Assembly (NCBI GenBank): GCA_003427395.1
Contig: BFEA01000365.1
Location: 573,268-603,319, forward strand
Source: Chara braunii
Lineage: Eukaryota > Streptophyta > Charophyceae > Charales > Characeae
Direction of reading: 5' to 3'
DNA: 30,052 nucleotides
The position numbers were made by a program, and so were the translations under genes. Positions 9,119-18,861 of the stretch are shown here, one piece after another. The number at the start of each line of letters is the position of its first letter. The stretch's first letter is position 1. The notes beneath the pieces were generated by a model. The model saw only the letters and a list, made by a program, of their open reading frames with translations. It was not told where the DNA came from and did no database searches.

Positions 9119-10375
9119 ATGGCTGCTCACGGCCAAGGCCGCTCTGCCGGTGGCTCCTCTCCATTGAGGGAGCAACACCGCAGAGGACATCCCGGAGGAC
9201 AAGAACCTAGAGGGGCTCAACGCCTGTGGTGCGACTACACCAAGCGGATCTGGTATGTGGATTGGGTCTGTCAGCACGCCTCCGAACCTTTGAAACCTCC
9301 CTGCGGGCCAGTTCTGTTCCTCGACGGCGGCAATATGATTCGCCTCCTAGGGTCCGTCGTCAATTGGACTGAAGCTGGCTCTGACATTTTTCGATTTACC
9401 TTGCGGAAGCTTTACCGAAGCGATGGGTCCGTCGACCAGGCGGGAGTGGGATGCAATGTCTCGGGGACGATGTTCGGGGGTTACGGCCAGCGCGCGATGG
9501 CCTTGCCGTTCTTTGCTCCCTACGCGCCAGGCCACGACGAGACCGTTCACGTGAAGGACTTCTTCGAGGTCTGCTCGCGTACAATCAGACCTGAAGATGT
9601 CATCGATGTGGACCCCGGGACGTCGTTCAGTGGTCCTGTTGGGTTCCCGCGCTCTGACCCTGACGGAGGCGAGAGTGTACTGTCAATCACGCCTCCCGAT
9701 CCCCCTCAAGGCATGTCAGATGACTCGGAGGACGAGCATGCGTGTGCGCCCGTGAAATCTGGGGTGCAGGGGTCTCGCCGACAGGGTTTGCTTGGAGAGT
9801 CGGCAGTCTCGACGTCGGTTGGAGGCAGTGTCCGTGAACGGTTGGAAAGGGCCTCCGGAGCAAGAGTGATGGTCGGTGAGTTGGTCCGTAGCCTGACGAG
9901 TGGAGATCGCGGTTCGGAAGGGATAGGTAGACAGCCGGTAGCGTTATCGACGGGTGATCAACCGGGTACCTCGCAGGTTCGGCAGGTGCGCGGGGCAGAG
10001 GAGACAACACGGGCGACACACCCCCTGCAATTGCATGTCGAGACAGAGCCGGGGCAATACCGACAGTCAGGTGCGAACGTCGTCGGTGAAGCGGGGGAAC
10101 TCGAGTCTGGGCCTTTTAGCCAGAGCTCGCCTGAGCGGACTCAGTCTGGAGGCAAGCGGAACTTGCCGGCTGTCGAAGCGGGGGAGGGTGTAACAACTCA
10201 GAGCGGCGTGGATCCGTGGAGAAAAGGAAGAGGGTGGGAGGGGGGGAAGACACGCCGAAAGAGTCCTCCACAAGGCGAAAGACCGGTGAGTCTTCCGGGA
10301 AGAGGTTGCAGTCGGCAAAGGACAAGAGAGCAGATGAGGGCGACACCGGTGAAGGGGCTGAAGACGTGGAATTAA
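9119..10375 (+). pseudogene. N-terminal part of the ParB/methyltransferase-like gene
   Basis: The start chosen is the ATG at 9119 (MAAHGQGRSAGG), preceded by a pyrimidine-rich stretch ending in CAG that could be a 3' splice site of a 5' intron. Residues ~35-150 look folded, with aromatic-rich segments (RLWCDYTKRIWYVDWVCQHA, GPVLFLDGGNMIRLLGSVVNW, VKDFFEVCSRTIRPEDVIDVDP). I do not recognise the fold. After that comes a long low-complexity linker rich in Gly, Ser, Arg and Glu. The frame ends at 10375, but the next frame already opens at 10216. A single-base slip in the overlap therefore joins it to the ParB-like part. The linker region is GC-rich, unlike the AT-rich repeats upstream. Confidence 0.5.
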
Positions 10376-11745
10376 ACCTCAACGCATTTAACATCGAGAA
10401 AGCCTTCTTCCTGGAGATGAAGACGGGGGTGCAGAAGGACGTCGTGTTGCACATCCATCCGGAAAGAGTTTTGCATATTCCAGAGTGGGAAGACGCGTAC
10501 AACCACCGGTCCTTGGACGATTTTCTCGTCGACACCATCGCGGCTGCTATGGTCGACTGCTACAACCGTCAAGACATGAGATATACGAAGCCCACTTTCG
10601 TTCTGGCCCCCATCGTCGCGCCACCGGAACAGGGCAAGCCAGTTGTGCGTGTGCTGCCTCAAGACTTCGATGCGACCCACCCCGAGAAGTACTGGTATTA
10701 TCATGTCTGTGGTCAGCATAACGCGAGGGCGGCGATGAAGGTGATAGACCATCCGGTTTTCAATTACTACACCTTCTACGAGTGGCCCTTCAGACCAATT
10801 TACTTCACTGACGAGGAATTCGACGGCTACGCCCATGTCAGCTGCGAAGACAACCTGAAAGACAAGAAGAATCCGCCGAGGTTGCAGAGTTTGTGCATGC
10901 GGGACATTCGTAATATATGGAAAATTAGGGGTCAACCACGTGTCGTGCTCGGCAATGTGTCGAAGAAACAGGAGGAGGTGCGTAGATGGACTCAGTTCAT
11001 GGCCCTGGCAATGAAGAAGACGCCGTACACCACTTTGTGGGGCCTTTCAACAGATGCGAATAAGAAGAAGGACTGGGCTGAGAAACTTTGATACTACCTT
11101 CCGCTGGCCATGGCCGACGATTCGGTGTTCGATTTGGCGCAGAAGTTCTACGAGGAGTGGTCGAAAGGAAAACTTTTGGCTTCCAACGGCCGACGTTGGA
11201 CCGAAAAGCGACCGACCCACGAAGCGGTGGCCAAGCCTGGACTGTCGACTATCACCGACAGCCAGGGATTAAAGAAACACGTCTGGTACGTCAGGGTGGA
11301 AGACCCGTCGTTGAGAAAGGGCAAGGGCAAGGCCAAGAAAGGCGGAGAGGAGAAAACGTACTACGTCCAAGTTCCTGAGCCCGATGTCCACTGCTGGAAG
11401 GAATTGGCAGACTTGACGGACCGCGAGAAGAGGAGGTTGTTGAAAGACGTCTTGAACGTGAACATCGTGTGGGTTCAAGGGAGTAACAAGAAATTGGCAA
11501 AGCAGGGGAAGTTCAGTGTCAAGGAGATGGTCGACAGGATTATGCTGAGGTTGTGGCACTATGTTGAGTTCGAGTACGAGGACATGCCCAAGGAGCAGTG
11601 GAATGTCAGGAGCTCGTTCTTCAGGTCCAAGCGAAAGTTGTTCGAAGAGTACGCGGACAAAGGTCTTGACGACAAACTCTGGAACGAGAGCAGGAAGTTC
11701 TTCACCGACAATGCCTACGTCAACAAGTGCCCTCAGTTTTTTTAG
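10216..11745 (+). pseudogene. ParB-like (DGQHR-type) domain and helical segment
   Basis: One frame runs from 10216 to 11745, broken only by TGA at 11089-11091. After a basic start come VVLHIHPERVLHIP, a helix (LDDFLVDTIAAAMVDCYNRQD), KPTFVLAPIV and then YYHVCGQHNARAAMKVI. This order resembles ParB-type domains: a V-x-I start, a helix, a P-x-V-strand, then a (D)GxHR..A motif. Here the Asp position is Cys and the Arg is Asn. After the stop, 11110-11742 encodes a helical, Lys-rich segment (WKELADLTDREKRRLLKDVL, SVKEMVDRIMLRLWHYVEFEY). In bacteria and phages, ParB-like domains are often fused to DNA amino-methyltransferases. The methyltransferase-like part downstream supports this reading, which remains an inference without a profile search. 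Confidence 0.45.
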
Positions 11746-13412
11746 GGTGTCCACACGAAGTCAACGTCAAGAAGACCGTCGCCCTCGTGAGCGACGAACA
11801 TTTTCCACTGGAGTGGAAGCGTGTGGTCTTTTCGGTGATCATCGAAGAACGGTTGCAAGCCAAAAAGAGTCCACGAGGCATTGACGAATGCATTAACATT
11901 TTGTGAAGGAAGACCAGCGTCGTGACGACGCTCGCCCCGTTTGTTGTCGACCCATTGAACGCCTTGGATCAAAAGGACGCGCTAAGGAAACTGGCACATC
12001 AATTCCGAGCCCACACTTGCGTGCTCCACTTGTGCGGACCTGTGGATCGGGCGCGCTGGGATGCGGGAGCTTTCGCTTCTCTGTGTGAGTTCCTCGGCAT
12101 CGTCTGTCAAAACTACTGGACATTGGTGGTGTTCGTCCCATGCTTGTGGAACCTCTCCTTCATGACATTTGTGTCTGCGCTTCGTGCAACCCGATGCTAC
12201 ACGGGGAAGTGGGTACGCAAGACACAAGGAAAGAAGGCCCATCCGTTTGGTAACAGCATGTGGGAGGAGCGGGATGTTATGCACATTCTTTTCAAAGGCG
12301 ATGGTCCTTTGTTGCTGACTCAACCGGTGTATGAGGGAGCTGTTGCCGAAGACGATGCCGCGGCTCTTCGGAGAAAACAAAAAGTGACACCTGTGGATGT
12401 CGTGGAGCACCCTTTCAAGTCTTTGAATTTCGCCGACATCGGAATCCTAAACAAACGGAGGACTGTGTACAACGATTTGGAGAGGAATCCTTTTCAATTA
12501 TGGAGTCAATTGCAATTTTTCTGTGTTGCAGCGGAAGCGGTGCTTTTCCTGGGCAAGCTGCATGCTCAGGTGGTGTGGACTCTGCTCCAGAACGGAAGAC
12601 ACGTCTTGGCATTGGAGGGGGACTCGACGGAACTGGACCACACCGTGAAGTTTGTTGCCCTTAAAGTCTCGTCCGGGGGTTACGATTGCGATTTTCACAA
12701 TGTCACCATCTAGCCCGAATATGACCCGAACAAAGACATGTTCTTCAAGTTGACCGCGAAGAAAAGGCGCCAAGTCTACTCCTTTCTCTTCGCGAACACA
12801 CCGAGGTGGAGGTTGGACGCGGACTATCAGAGGCGAAAGGAAGTCTGCGTCGCTCTCCTGCAGGGCTATCACGGGGCGAGTCGGACCAGCGTAGTGGACT
12901 TCACCCGGAGACTCGAGTACGTCTTCTTCACTGAAAATGTGCAAGATCCGGCCCACTTCACCTTGGACAACTACAGACTGGTTTTTGGCGAGGAGGACGA
13001 CTTCAATATCGAGACCGAGCAGGAGGAGAGCGTTGAGGACGACCTTTTCGATTTTGACGGCCAGTTGGCCATCTTCAACGCCCAACTAACCTTCGAATCG
13101 CCCTCTGTATGCAAGCCCGGGACACTGGTCGCTACACCCACCTCAGGGGGTCCCACACCCATGTCCGCCACAGGGCCCGTCAAGAGGGGTGGGTTATCCC
13201 GACTAACGAGTCCGCAGGGGGAGTCACTACGCATCACACCGCTCCCTGAACGTCTACGCCCCGGCCAAGCAATTCCACCCGGCCATCCGCATCTGCTGAA
13301 CCCATCAATCCCATACCACATGGGCGACAAGCACACCTCCACCAAAGCCGAAGACTGGGGCCACCATATCATCTGGCACCCAAACCATTTCCGACGAGCG
13401 GTGGGACCTTGA
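11745..13412 (+). pseudogene. Degenerate beta-class DNA amino-methyltransferase-like domain
   Basis: This frame takes over at the T7 run at 11736-11742 and continues to 13412 with two in-frame stops, TGA 11904-11906 and TAG 12711-12713. It contains VLHLCGP (~12024-12044), placed like motif IV (usually [DNS]PP[YFW]), followed by YWTLVVFVP. A long insert then leads to AEAVLFLGKLHAQVVWTLLQ and GRHVLALEGDS (~12530-12630), placed like motif I (FxGxG) and motif II (hxhE). Motif IV before motif I is the circular order of beta-class N6-adenine/N4-cytosine methyltransferases. Both the catalytic and the SAM-binding motifs depart from consensus, so activity is doubtful even without the stops. After the TAG the frame continues into a helical segment (KKRRQVYSFLF, RRKEVCVALLQGYHG) and a Pro-rich linker. 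Confidence 0.45.
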
Positions 13413-14511
13413 TATCTTCAATGATCGCGCTTACGGGGCTATTGTGCAGAGATTGGTTCAGGTTAATGGGAAAGACATGGACGACCCTGCCATGCGGGCA
13501 TATGCGGACACGTTGTTCGACTTCCTACAGGAAAATAACTGGCTGGAATGCTCCGCCCCTTTCTACAGCCTCTCGTCGAGCCGGTCTAAAGAAAGCGTAG
13601 ATTGGAAGTTGCCTCCGATCACGCCGAGGACTGAACCTGAGAAAGGCAAATCTCGCGGGGACGACGACGAAGGCGATGGTCATGGAGGCGGCCGGCGCGG
13701 TTCCGGCGAGGGAAGCGAACCGCGATCGTCACAACGGCCGTCTGCGGTGCAGGAGGGTGGAGGGGAGGGAAGGAAGGGCAGCGGAGAGAAGAGAAAGCAC
13801 CACAGCGGGGAGAAGAGAAAGCATCACAGCGGAGACGGGGAGGGGTCCAAGATCGACGACAATGACAACGGCGCAGCATTAGCGGCAACATGCACCACCT
13901 CCATCGACACAGGAAATGACTTCATGCCCGGGAGGCTTCTGCGGCCTGGAGACTAGGACTCCGTGATTAGCTCCACCAGTGCGACACATGTTTCTGCCTC
14001 CTGCGCTGCCAAGCTCCAAACACAAGTCGAGTCTTGTCTCGGATTCATCTGGTTCATGGAAACGACGTCATTGTCCGGAACGCAGTGTCCCGTAGACAGC
14101 GATACGACGACATACCATGGCTTTGAGTGCGACAACCAGGAACCTTTCTCCGCTGCTCCGGAAGATGGAGCTCGGATTAATCCGAACCTGGAGGACTTAT
14201 CCTTCAGGAAAGTACAATTTGCCGAAGATGAACACAGTAATCTGGAGCAGGAGGATGTGTCAACTACAACGGATGTCGCCAAGGAACTTCATGGTGGCCC
14301 TTCATCATTTGCAGTTCGATGTCAAAACAAGGCTTCGAAGTCCCTTGACAGTGAGCTGGCTCCCGGTTCCCCACTATCGCGTCCCGCAGAGCCGACGATG
14401 GAGGCTCTGGCACGGTATGCGCTTCGTTGGCTGTTGCGCGCGACTCTGCGGTCCGAGAGGACACGAACGCGCCGGCTGAACCCCTTGAGGCTCGGTCTGG
14501 TTCATAAGTAG
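13321..14511 (+). pseudogene. C-terminal part of the ParB/methyltransferase-like gene
   Basis: In a new frame, a Pro-rich stretch leads to RWDLDIFNDRAYGAIVQRLVQVNGKDMDDPAMRAYADTLFDFLQENNWLE (written here in pieces as RWDLDIFNDRAYGAIVQRL and PAMRAYADTLFDFL), which looks folded. A basic, low-complexity tail follows with two exact KRKHHSG repeats. TAG at 13954-13956 interrupts the frame, which then continues unchanged to 14511. One palindrome with a TA centre (14172-14185) lies in this last part and encodes ARINPN. A second frame opens near 14400, so the boundary with the next gene is blurred. Function unknown. Confidence 0.35.
14172..14185. repeat. Element palindrome, TA centre, in coding frame
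   Basis: TCGGATTAATCCGA, encoding A-R-I-N-P-N in the plus frame. The frame is kept on both sides. Confidence 0.85.
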
Positions 14512-14522
14512 GATACGAGAGC

Positions 14523-15396
14523 ATGTCCACTGACGGTGGCGCTCTGGAGTCCGACGTACATCGGATGCATCCGAAGCAGACGGATGCAGAGGTCGGACTG
14601 GTGGGCGTCGAGCGCTGCGAAGGTATTGAAGCGGAGACGCCCAAGGCGACACAATCCGCCTGGGCTCGGATGAATCCCATCGCGGGAGTGGTGAGCAAGT
14701 CCATCGACGACGGGGCTTTGGTGTCCGACATAATCCGGATTGATCCGAAGCACACAGACGCTGGGGTCGAAACCGTCGCCGCCGAGGAATGTCGGGAGGT
14801 CGGAGAGGACAGGTCATCGCCAAAAGGTTCGGAGTGGACTACTGTAAATCCTGACCTGGTCGACGCTGGCATGTCCACCGATGAGATCGTCGTGATTCGA
14901 ATGCATCCGACAAAGACAATCGGCGGGGCTACGCATGTCGGCGTCGAGGATTGCAGACATGTCACCACTTCCGTCACAAAGGACGGGTCCTCTGCTGCGC
15001 TTAGCGTTGAAGCTCGGATTTATCCGAACCAGAGCGACTTGATGCGGACCGTAGACAGTTCAGGATATCAGATGTCCGCGATCGGGATGGAACATCGAGT
15101 CATACCGCCTGGCGAGGACCCCTTATACTCCTCGAGCCCGGCACAATCTCTCCATGTCGTTGACCTCGACTCTCTAAGCCCGATTAAAAGCGGAAGAAAA
15201 TTATCCGTCGCGAGTGGGGAGGTTTTGGGCCTTCGGGAAACTGTTGTGACGCCTTCGATCGTCGACGCCGACATCTCAGACCTGTCAAGTTTCCCGGCAA
15301 GTTTGGAGCACGTCATCGCGGCGTCGACGCGCACAGGGTCGCCAGTCGTGCTGGGACTGCCGGCGGTGGGCGTCGTTGAAGTGGAACCTAAGCCTG
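14523..15396 (+). CDS. Exon 1: N-terminal repeat region of the Ulp1-type protease gene
   Basis: Starts at the ATG at 14523 (MSTDGGALESDV). It contains an imperfect ~60-residue repeat: STDGGALESD..HRMHPKQTDA, SIDDGALVSD..IRIDPKHTDA, then STDEIVVIRMHPT and EARIYPNQSD. The R-[IM]-x-P core of each repeat is encoded by a palindrome or a decayed one (14561-14574, ~14674, 14735-14748, 14897-14910, 15014-15027). The repeat looks flexible and shows no known fold. A GTAAGC donor at 15397 ends the exon. Joining 15396 to 15553 (acceptor TTTTCAG) keeps the frame through a 156 bp intron, which supports this being the upstream exon of the gene that ends in the protease. Confidence 0.5.
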
Positions 15397-15552
15397 GTAA
15401 GCGCTGATTTCCTTCGCTTGCTTACAGAATGTCAACATTTTTGCTTCATTGATTTCCCGAAGTTCTTTTGACAGCCGCTGACTGAATTACTCGTGAGGTT
15501 CGTCAGGTGCACTATGCTTCGCAACTGAATGTTACCGGTGTTGTGTTTTCAG

Positions 15553-15930
15553 ACGCTAAGTTGCGAAACACGGTGGTTATCTTGACCGGCGCTTATTGTA
15601 GTCAGGCATGGTGTGATATTTATTGTACAGGTCGACGCTCTACTGGAGAAATGCGCATGTCGGAGGAGCAGGTTGCGCCCGCGAGGTTGTCTGTCTTGGT
15701 TGCTGGTGGCACTATACGTGGCAATGTCGCCGATTCGTACCATGGGGACAAGAAGCCTCGAGGGCCACCCGTGCGAGTGGTTGTGCCAATAGTAGGTCCT
15801 CGCGCGAAACTCGTTGCTGAGGCAGCGGGTGTCACTGAGAAGGACTGTAAGGCGATCCTTCTCGAAGCGTGCAAGGATATAAAAAAGGACAGTGGTAGTT
15901 CAGAATCAGTTGTCTATAGAAGGTCCAGAA
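15553..15930 (+). CDS. Exon 2 linking the repeat region to the protease
   Basis: Opens after GTGTTTTCAG at 15552 in phase with exon 1. It encodes KLRNTVVILTGAY, RMSEEQVAPARLSVLVAGG, and a small compact segment (VRVVVPIVGPRAKLVAEAAG, KDCKAILLEACKDIKKD), then an Arg/Ser-rich stretch. Donor choices that keep phase with the next exon are GTAGGG at 15931 (preferred) and GTAGTT at 15896. If neither is used the frame runs to a stop at 15998. No family recognised. Confidence 0.4.
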
Positions 15931-16063
15931 GTAGGGGTGACGTTATGCGTGGGATTTTTGAGAAGCAAAATCGCAGAGCGTCGGACCCAAGTCCCTAGGG
16001 GGCCGTTTTCTCATGGCCTCCGTCCTTTGTGTGTGCTGTGTGCTGCGGGTGTTTCTTGAACAG

Positions 16064-16767
16064 GGTTTCCAAGAGATGGACAGGCAGTCCTTGAAGACGT
16101 TATCCGCTCACAGTTGCCGGACACATTTATCATCGCGCATTTGCCGTCACACAATTTGAAGGTCTCCGTCAAGGACATCGTCACACTCGTCGATAGGCAC
16201 GGGCAGCTGAACGATGAGGTTGTCAATTTCTACATGGCGATGATACTGGACGATTGCAGTCGGGCTGCCTCTGCCACCAAGTCGTACACCTTTAACTCTT
16301 TCTTCGCCTCTACATTGCTGCTGCGAGGTCCTGCAAGTGTTAGCAGATGGGCTAAAGATGTCGACCTCCTGTCTAAAGATCTCATCTTAGCGCCGGTGCA
16401 CAAGGACGGCACACACTGGAGCCTTTTGGCGATTGACTTTTCTAGATGTGTTTTGGAAATATTCGACTCGTTTTCTTGTTCGTCATCCAAAGATGACTTC
16501 TATTGCAAACTGTTCGATAATGTAGTAAAGTACTTGAACATGGTAGCTAGTTCCGCCACCGACGCTCGTACTTTCGACCACTTCAAATGTGAAGGCCGCA
16601 TGAAAGGCGTCCCTCGGCAAATGGACGAGGCTAGTTGTGGGGTGTTTATGTTGATGTTCGCTTCCTGTCTGGCGAGAGGTTTACGTCGACCTTTTGGTTT
16701 CTCTCACAGACACATCTCCTCTATCGGAAGTAGACTAGCTTCGGCGATTTGCAGTGTTGGTAGGTGA
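16064..16767 (+). CDS. Ulp1-like SUMO protease domain (peptidase family C48), intact
   Basis: The C48 fold and catalytic residues are all visible. LNDEVVNFYMAMI is the substrate-cleft signature, H of THWSLLAIDF is at 16414-16416, D of EIFDSF at 16465-16467, the oxyanion Q of PRQMDEASCG at 16618-16620, and the nucleophile Cys at 16636-16638. Family members hydrolyse SUMO or related C-terminal glycyl bonds. In transposons the role is unknown; processing of a transposase or removal of SUMO-linked silencing has been suggested. The acceptor CTTGAACAG at 16063 fits phase 1 and opens the exon 50 nt before the first recognisable residues. It is the only long frame of the element with no break, which suggests later decay or selection to keep it. 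Confidence 0.85.
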
Positions 16768-17381
16768 GCGTCGGGCTATAGCTTTTTATTCATGTTTTGT
16801 AGAAGGGGTTGCGTAGAAGAACATTTCGTTTTTCTCCCGATGGATTTTTTTTCTATTCCTTTTTTCGTGAGACAGTGGTAGGTGGTATCTGATTGTTCAG
16901 AGCACACCTGGAGTGAGACGCTGCCAGGATGTCCCCGGGTGCAATTATCACATCCCCGGTGTGTTTGTTGTCCACATTATTGTACTTGCTCATTGGCTTT
17001 CACTTTTCACGAACATCCCCGTTATTGGGGCTCCTCTTTCATGATTGTCTTTTTTGTTTTCGTCATTTCTGTCTTGTGTGGTGTGATGTTCTGTCCACAT
17101 ACTCGGATGCATCCGAACTCCAACTTTTACTGAACAAACGTCCGCCTAAAGTTGTCTGCACTCATCTGTACTTTTTCACTGTGCATATTATGAGGCATCA
17201 CTGAGCGAAAAATACAACGCACGGGCCTCTCTCTGCATATATTGGCCCGCAGGCCCCTTCGCGCTCTGTGCTTTCTATTTCCGACATTAAATGCTGTCAC
17301 TTCTTCGTCCAAACGAAACTCCCCGTCTGGTCGATCATTCATACAATCGGTTCCTATGCATTACCCAACGCAATGATTAAT
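16768..17381. other. 3' region of the protease gene, no other gene recognised
   Basis: T-rich sequence fitting a 3' untranslated region, then unremarkable sequence. A perfect palindrome (17103-17116) lies here, and a TATATA-like word is near 17238. No frame is convincing. Confidence 0.4.
17103..17116. repeat. Element palindrome, GC centre
   Basis: TCGGATGCATCCGA, isolated in noncoding sequence about 340 bp after the protease stop. Confidence 0.85.
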
Positions 17382-17434
17382 TGGATGTTCGGGGGTAGGT
17401 GAAACCCAAAAGGCGACGCCTATGGGTCTTGGAA
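17382..17434 (+). repeat. ~52 bp hairpin-forming block, copy 3
   Basis: Nearly identical to 6531-6583 and 7341-7392, with the same GGGGGTAGGTG start and AAAGGCGACGCCTATGGGTC core. It is not part of the 811 bp duplication, so it moved or was kept independently. Weak similarity continues downstream (GTATAAACCGAAC at 17514 compared with GTACAAACCGAAC near 6516), so the parent repeat was longer. Confidence 0.6.
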
Positions 17435-17672
17435 TGAAATGAAATATGACCTGTGTTCGCGATGCTGAAATAAAGAATTGAATAATTGAGCAGAATTGGA
17501 TGTCGCAACGAAAGTATAAACCGAACGGCTAAGTCATTTTGTAGGTCAAAGTGACACAAATTGGATGAGTCGACAAGTTCTCAATTTCCAAAAATGGATT
17601 AGTGGTCAAGGCCCTGAGACTGGCGCAGGAATAACATCCGTGACGAGAGATACGGTGGATGATGGTGCGATG

Positions 17673-17673
<1 letters not shown>

Positions 17674-17733
<60 letters not shown>
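17674..17733. repeat. CT then CA microsatellite
   Basis: (CT)n followed directly by (CA)n, bordering the left arm of the long hairpin. The right arm is followed by GA-rich sequence, so the simple repeat may be part of the same inverted structure. Confidence 0.9.
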
Positions 17734-17735
<2 letters not shown>

Positions 17736-17838
17736 GCTCTGTCTACTTCGTCGCGACGCAACTGTATTCGATGGACACTTCGGATGCATCCGAAGTGTCC
17801 AATCAATACAGTTGCGTCGCTACAAGTGCACAGAGCTG
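17734..17838. repeat. ~105 bp inverted repeat centred on the element palindrome
   Basis: The arms 17734-17786 and 17787-17838 pair at roughly 44 of 52 positions. The inner part, GGACACTTCGGATG and its complement, is perfect, and so is the middle GCGACGCAACTGTATT. The exact centre is the palindrome core TCGGATGCATCCGA at 17780-17793. There is no loop, so this would extrude as a cruciform or fold as a long hairpin RNA. Confidence 0.85.
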
Positions 17839-17908
17839 TGAGAAAGAGAAAGACAGAGAGAGAGAAATGCGGGGGACGATTGTACAATGCTTCTTTTTCT
17901 GCGGTGAA

Positions 17909-17910
<2 letters not shown>

Positions 17911-17992
<82 letters not shown>

Positions 17993-18040
17993 NNNNNNNN
18001 NNNCTCTCGCTCTCTCTTACTCTCTCTCTCTCTCTCACGC
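17911..18040. repeat. CT microsatellite with assembly gap
   Basis: Long (CT)n interrupted by 11 N (17993-18003). The true length is unknown. Frames across it are poly-Leu/Ser artefacts. Confidence 0.9.
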
Positions 18041-18106
18041 TCACACGCACACACCTGTGTCTAGTAGGCTCATGTGTCTAGGACGCTCATTTGCTGTTTG
18101 CAACGG

Positions 18107-18213
18107 ACTCTCTCTCTCCTTTCATATCGGATGCATCCGCATTTGGCTTGCTTTAGCGTATCGAAATCGTAGTACTCTCTCTTGTCGTCTCGGATGCATC
18201 CGAACGTCGCTTA
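18107..18213 (+). repeat. Palindrome-containing ~62 bp minisatellite, left part
   Basis: Unit: CTCTCTCCTTTCAT, then the palindrome, then a CGCTT(G/A) word and GTATCGAAA. Two units here carry TCGGATGCATCCGC (18127-18140, one base off) and a perfect core (18190-18203). The array is interrupted after CGCTTA by the MITE and resumes at 18735. Confidence 0.75.
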
Positions 18214-18734
18214 GGGTCTCATCCAACACTACATACGGTAAGTAAAAAAGTTCGTTTTAGGGGATCCCACGGTTTTCCGAAGTCGTAGCCGTCCCCGTTG
18301 AGTTCGGACGCGAGTGAAAACCTTTCGCGTCGTGGCGGGCAGGGAGTGAACGCCGCCGAAAACGAAGTAAGGAAAACGGCCGAAAATGCAAGAGAGGTCG
18401 GCCCGTACCCTGCTGCGAAAAAGAAGGGGTACTTTGTTTGTTTGTTTTTTTTGTCTGTTGGGGTGGGCTGGTTTGTCCTTGGTCCAGTAGTGTGTGGCAC
18501 GGCTCCCCAAACCCCCCGCCCCCCCCGGCGGGTTTCCAGATTTGTTTTTTTTGCGTGTCCTGGTAGTGTCCGTGCCAGTACCCGCCCAACACAAACCGCC
18601 GAAACACACGCGGATTATGCGAAACATACGGTCTAGTGAGGTCCCCGTTCTCTTTTACGTCCCGAATGGGCCGGCCCCAGCTTTTTCGTTTCTTTTACGG
18701 ATTCCTATTCCGTAAGTAGTGTCGGATGAGACCC
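18214..18734. mobile_element. 521 bp Tourist/PIF-Harbinger-like MITE, nested
   Basis: Terminal inverted repeats GGGTCTCATCC(A/G)ACACTAC(A/T)TACGG agree at 23 of 25 positions. The insertion is flanked by TTA on both sides (18211-18213 and 18735-18737). A 3 bp TTA/TWA target duplication and TIRs starting GGG are typical of PIF/Harbinger elements. The interior is GC-rich with C and T runs and no credible transposase, so it is non-autonomous. It split the palindrome minisatellite: the neighbouring unit reads CGCTTACTCTC uninterrupted at about 18833. Confidence 0.75.
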
Positions 18735-18861
18735 TTACTCTCTCCTTTCATCTCTGATGTATCCGGAGTTCGCTTGCTCTCACGTGTCGACACCGTACTC
18801 TCTCTCCTGTCATCTCGGATGCATCCGAATTTCGCTTACTCTCGCGTATCGAAAACCTTGC
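18735..18861 (+). repeat. Palindrome-containing minisatellite, right part
   Basis: Two more ~62 bp units, with a decayed palindrome CTGATGTATCCGG near 18752 and a perfect core at 18815-18828. They continue the array cut by the MITE. Confidence 0.75.

Noticed and set aside
17565-18245. Long frames across the CT microsatellites
   Set aside because: Leu/Ser and Arg/Glu runs come from the simple repeat and cross an N gap.
18219-18636. Open frames of 93-132 codons inside the MITE
   Set aside because: Low-complexity Pro/Lys/Arg content on both strands, with no transposase motif.
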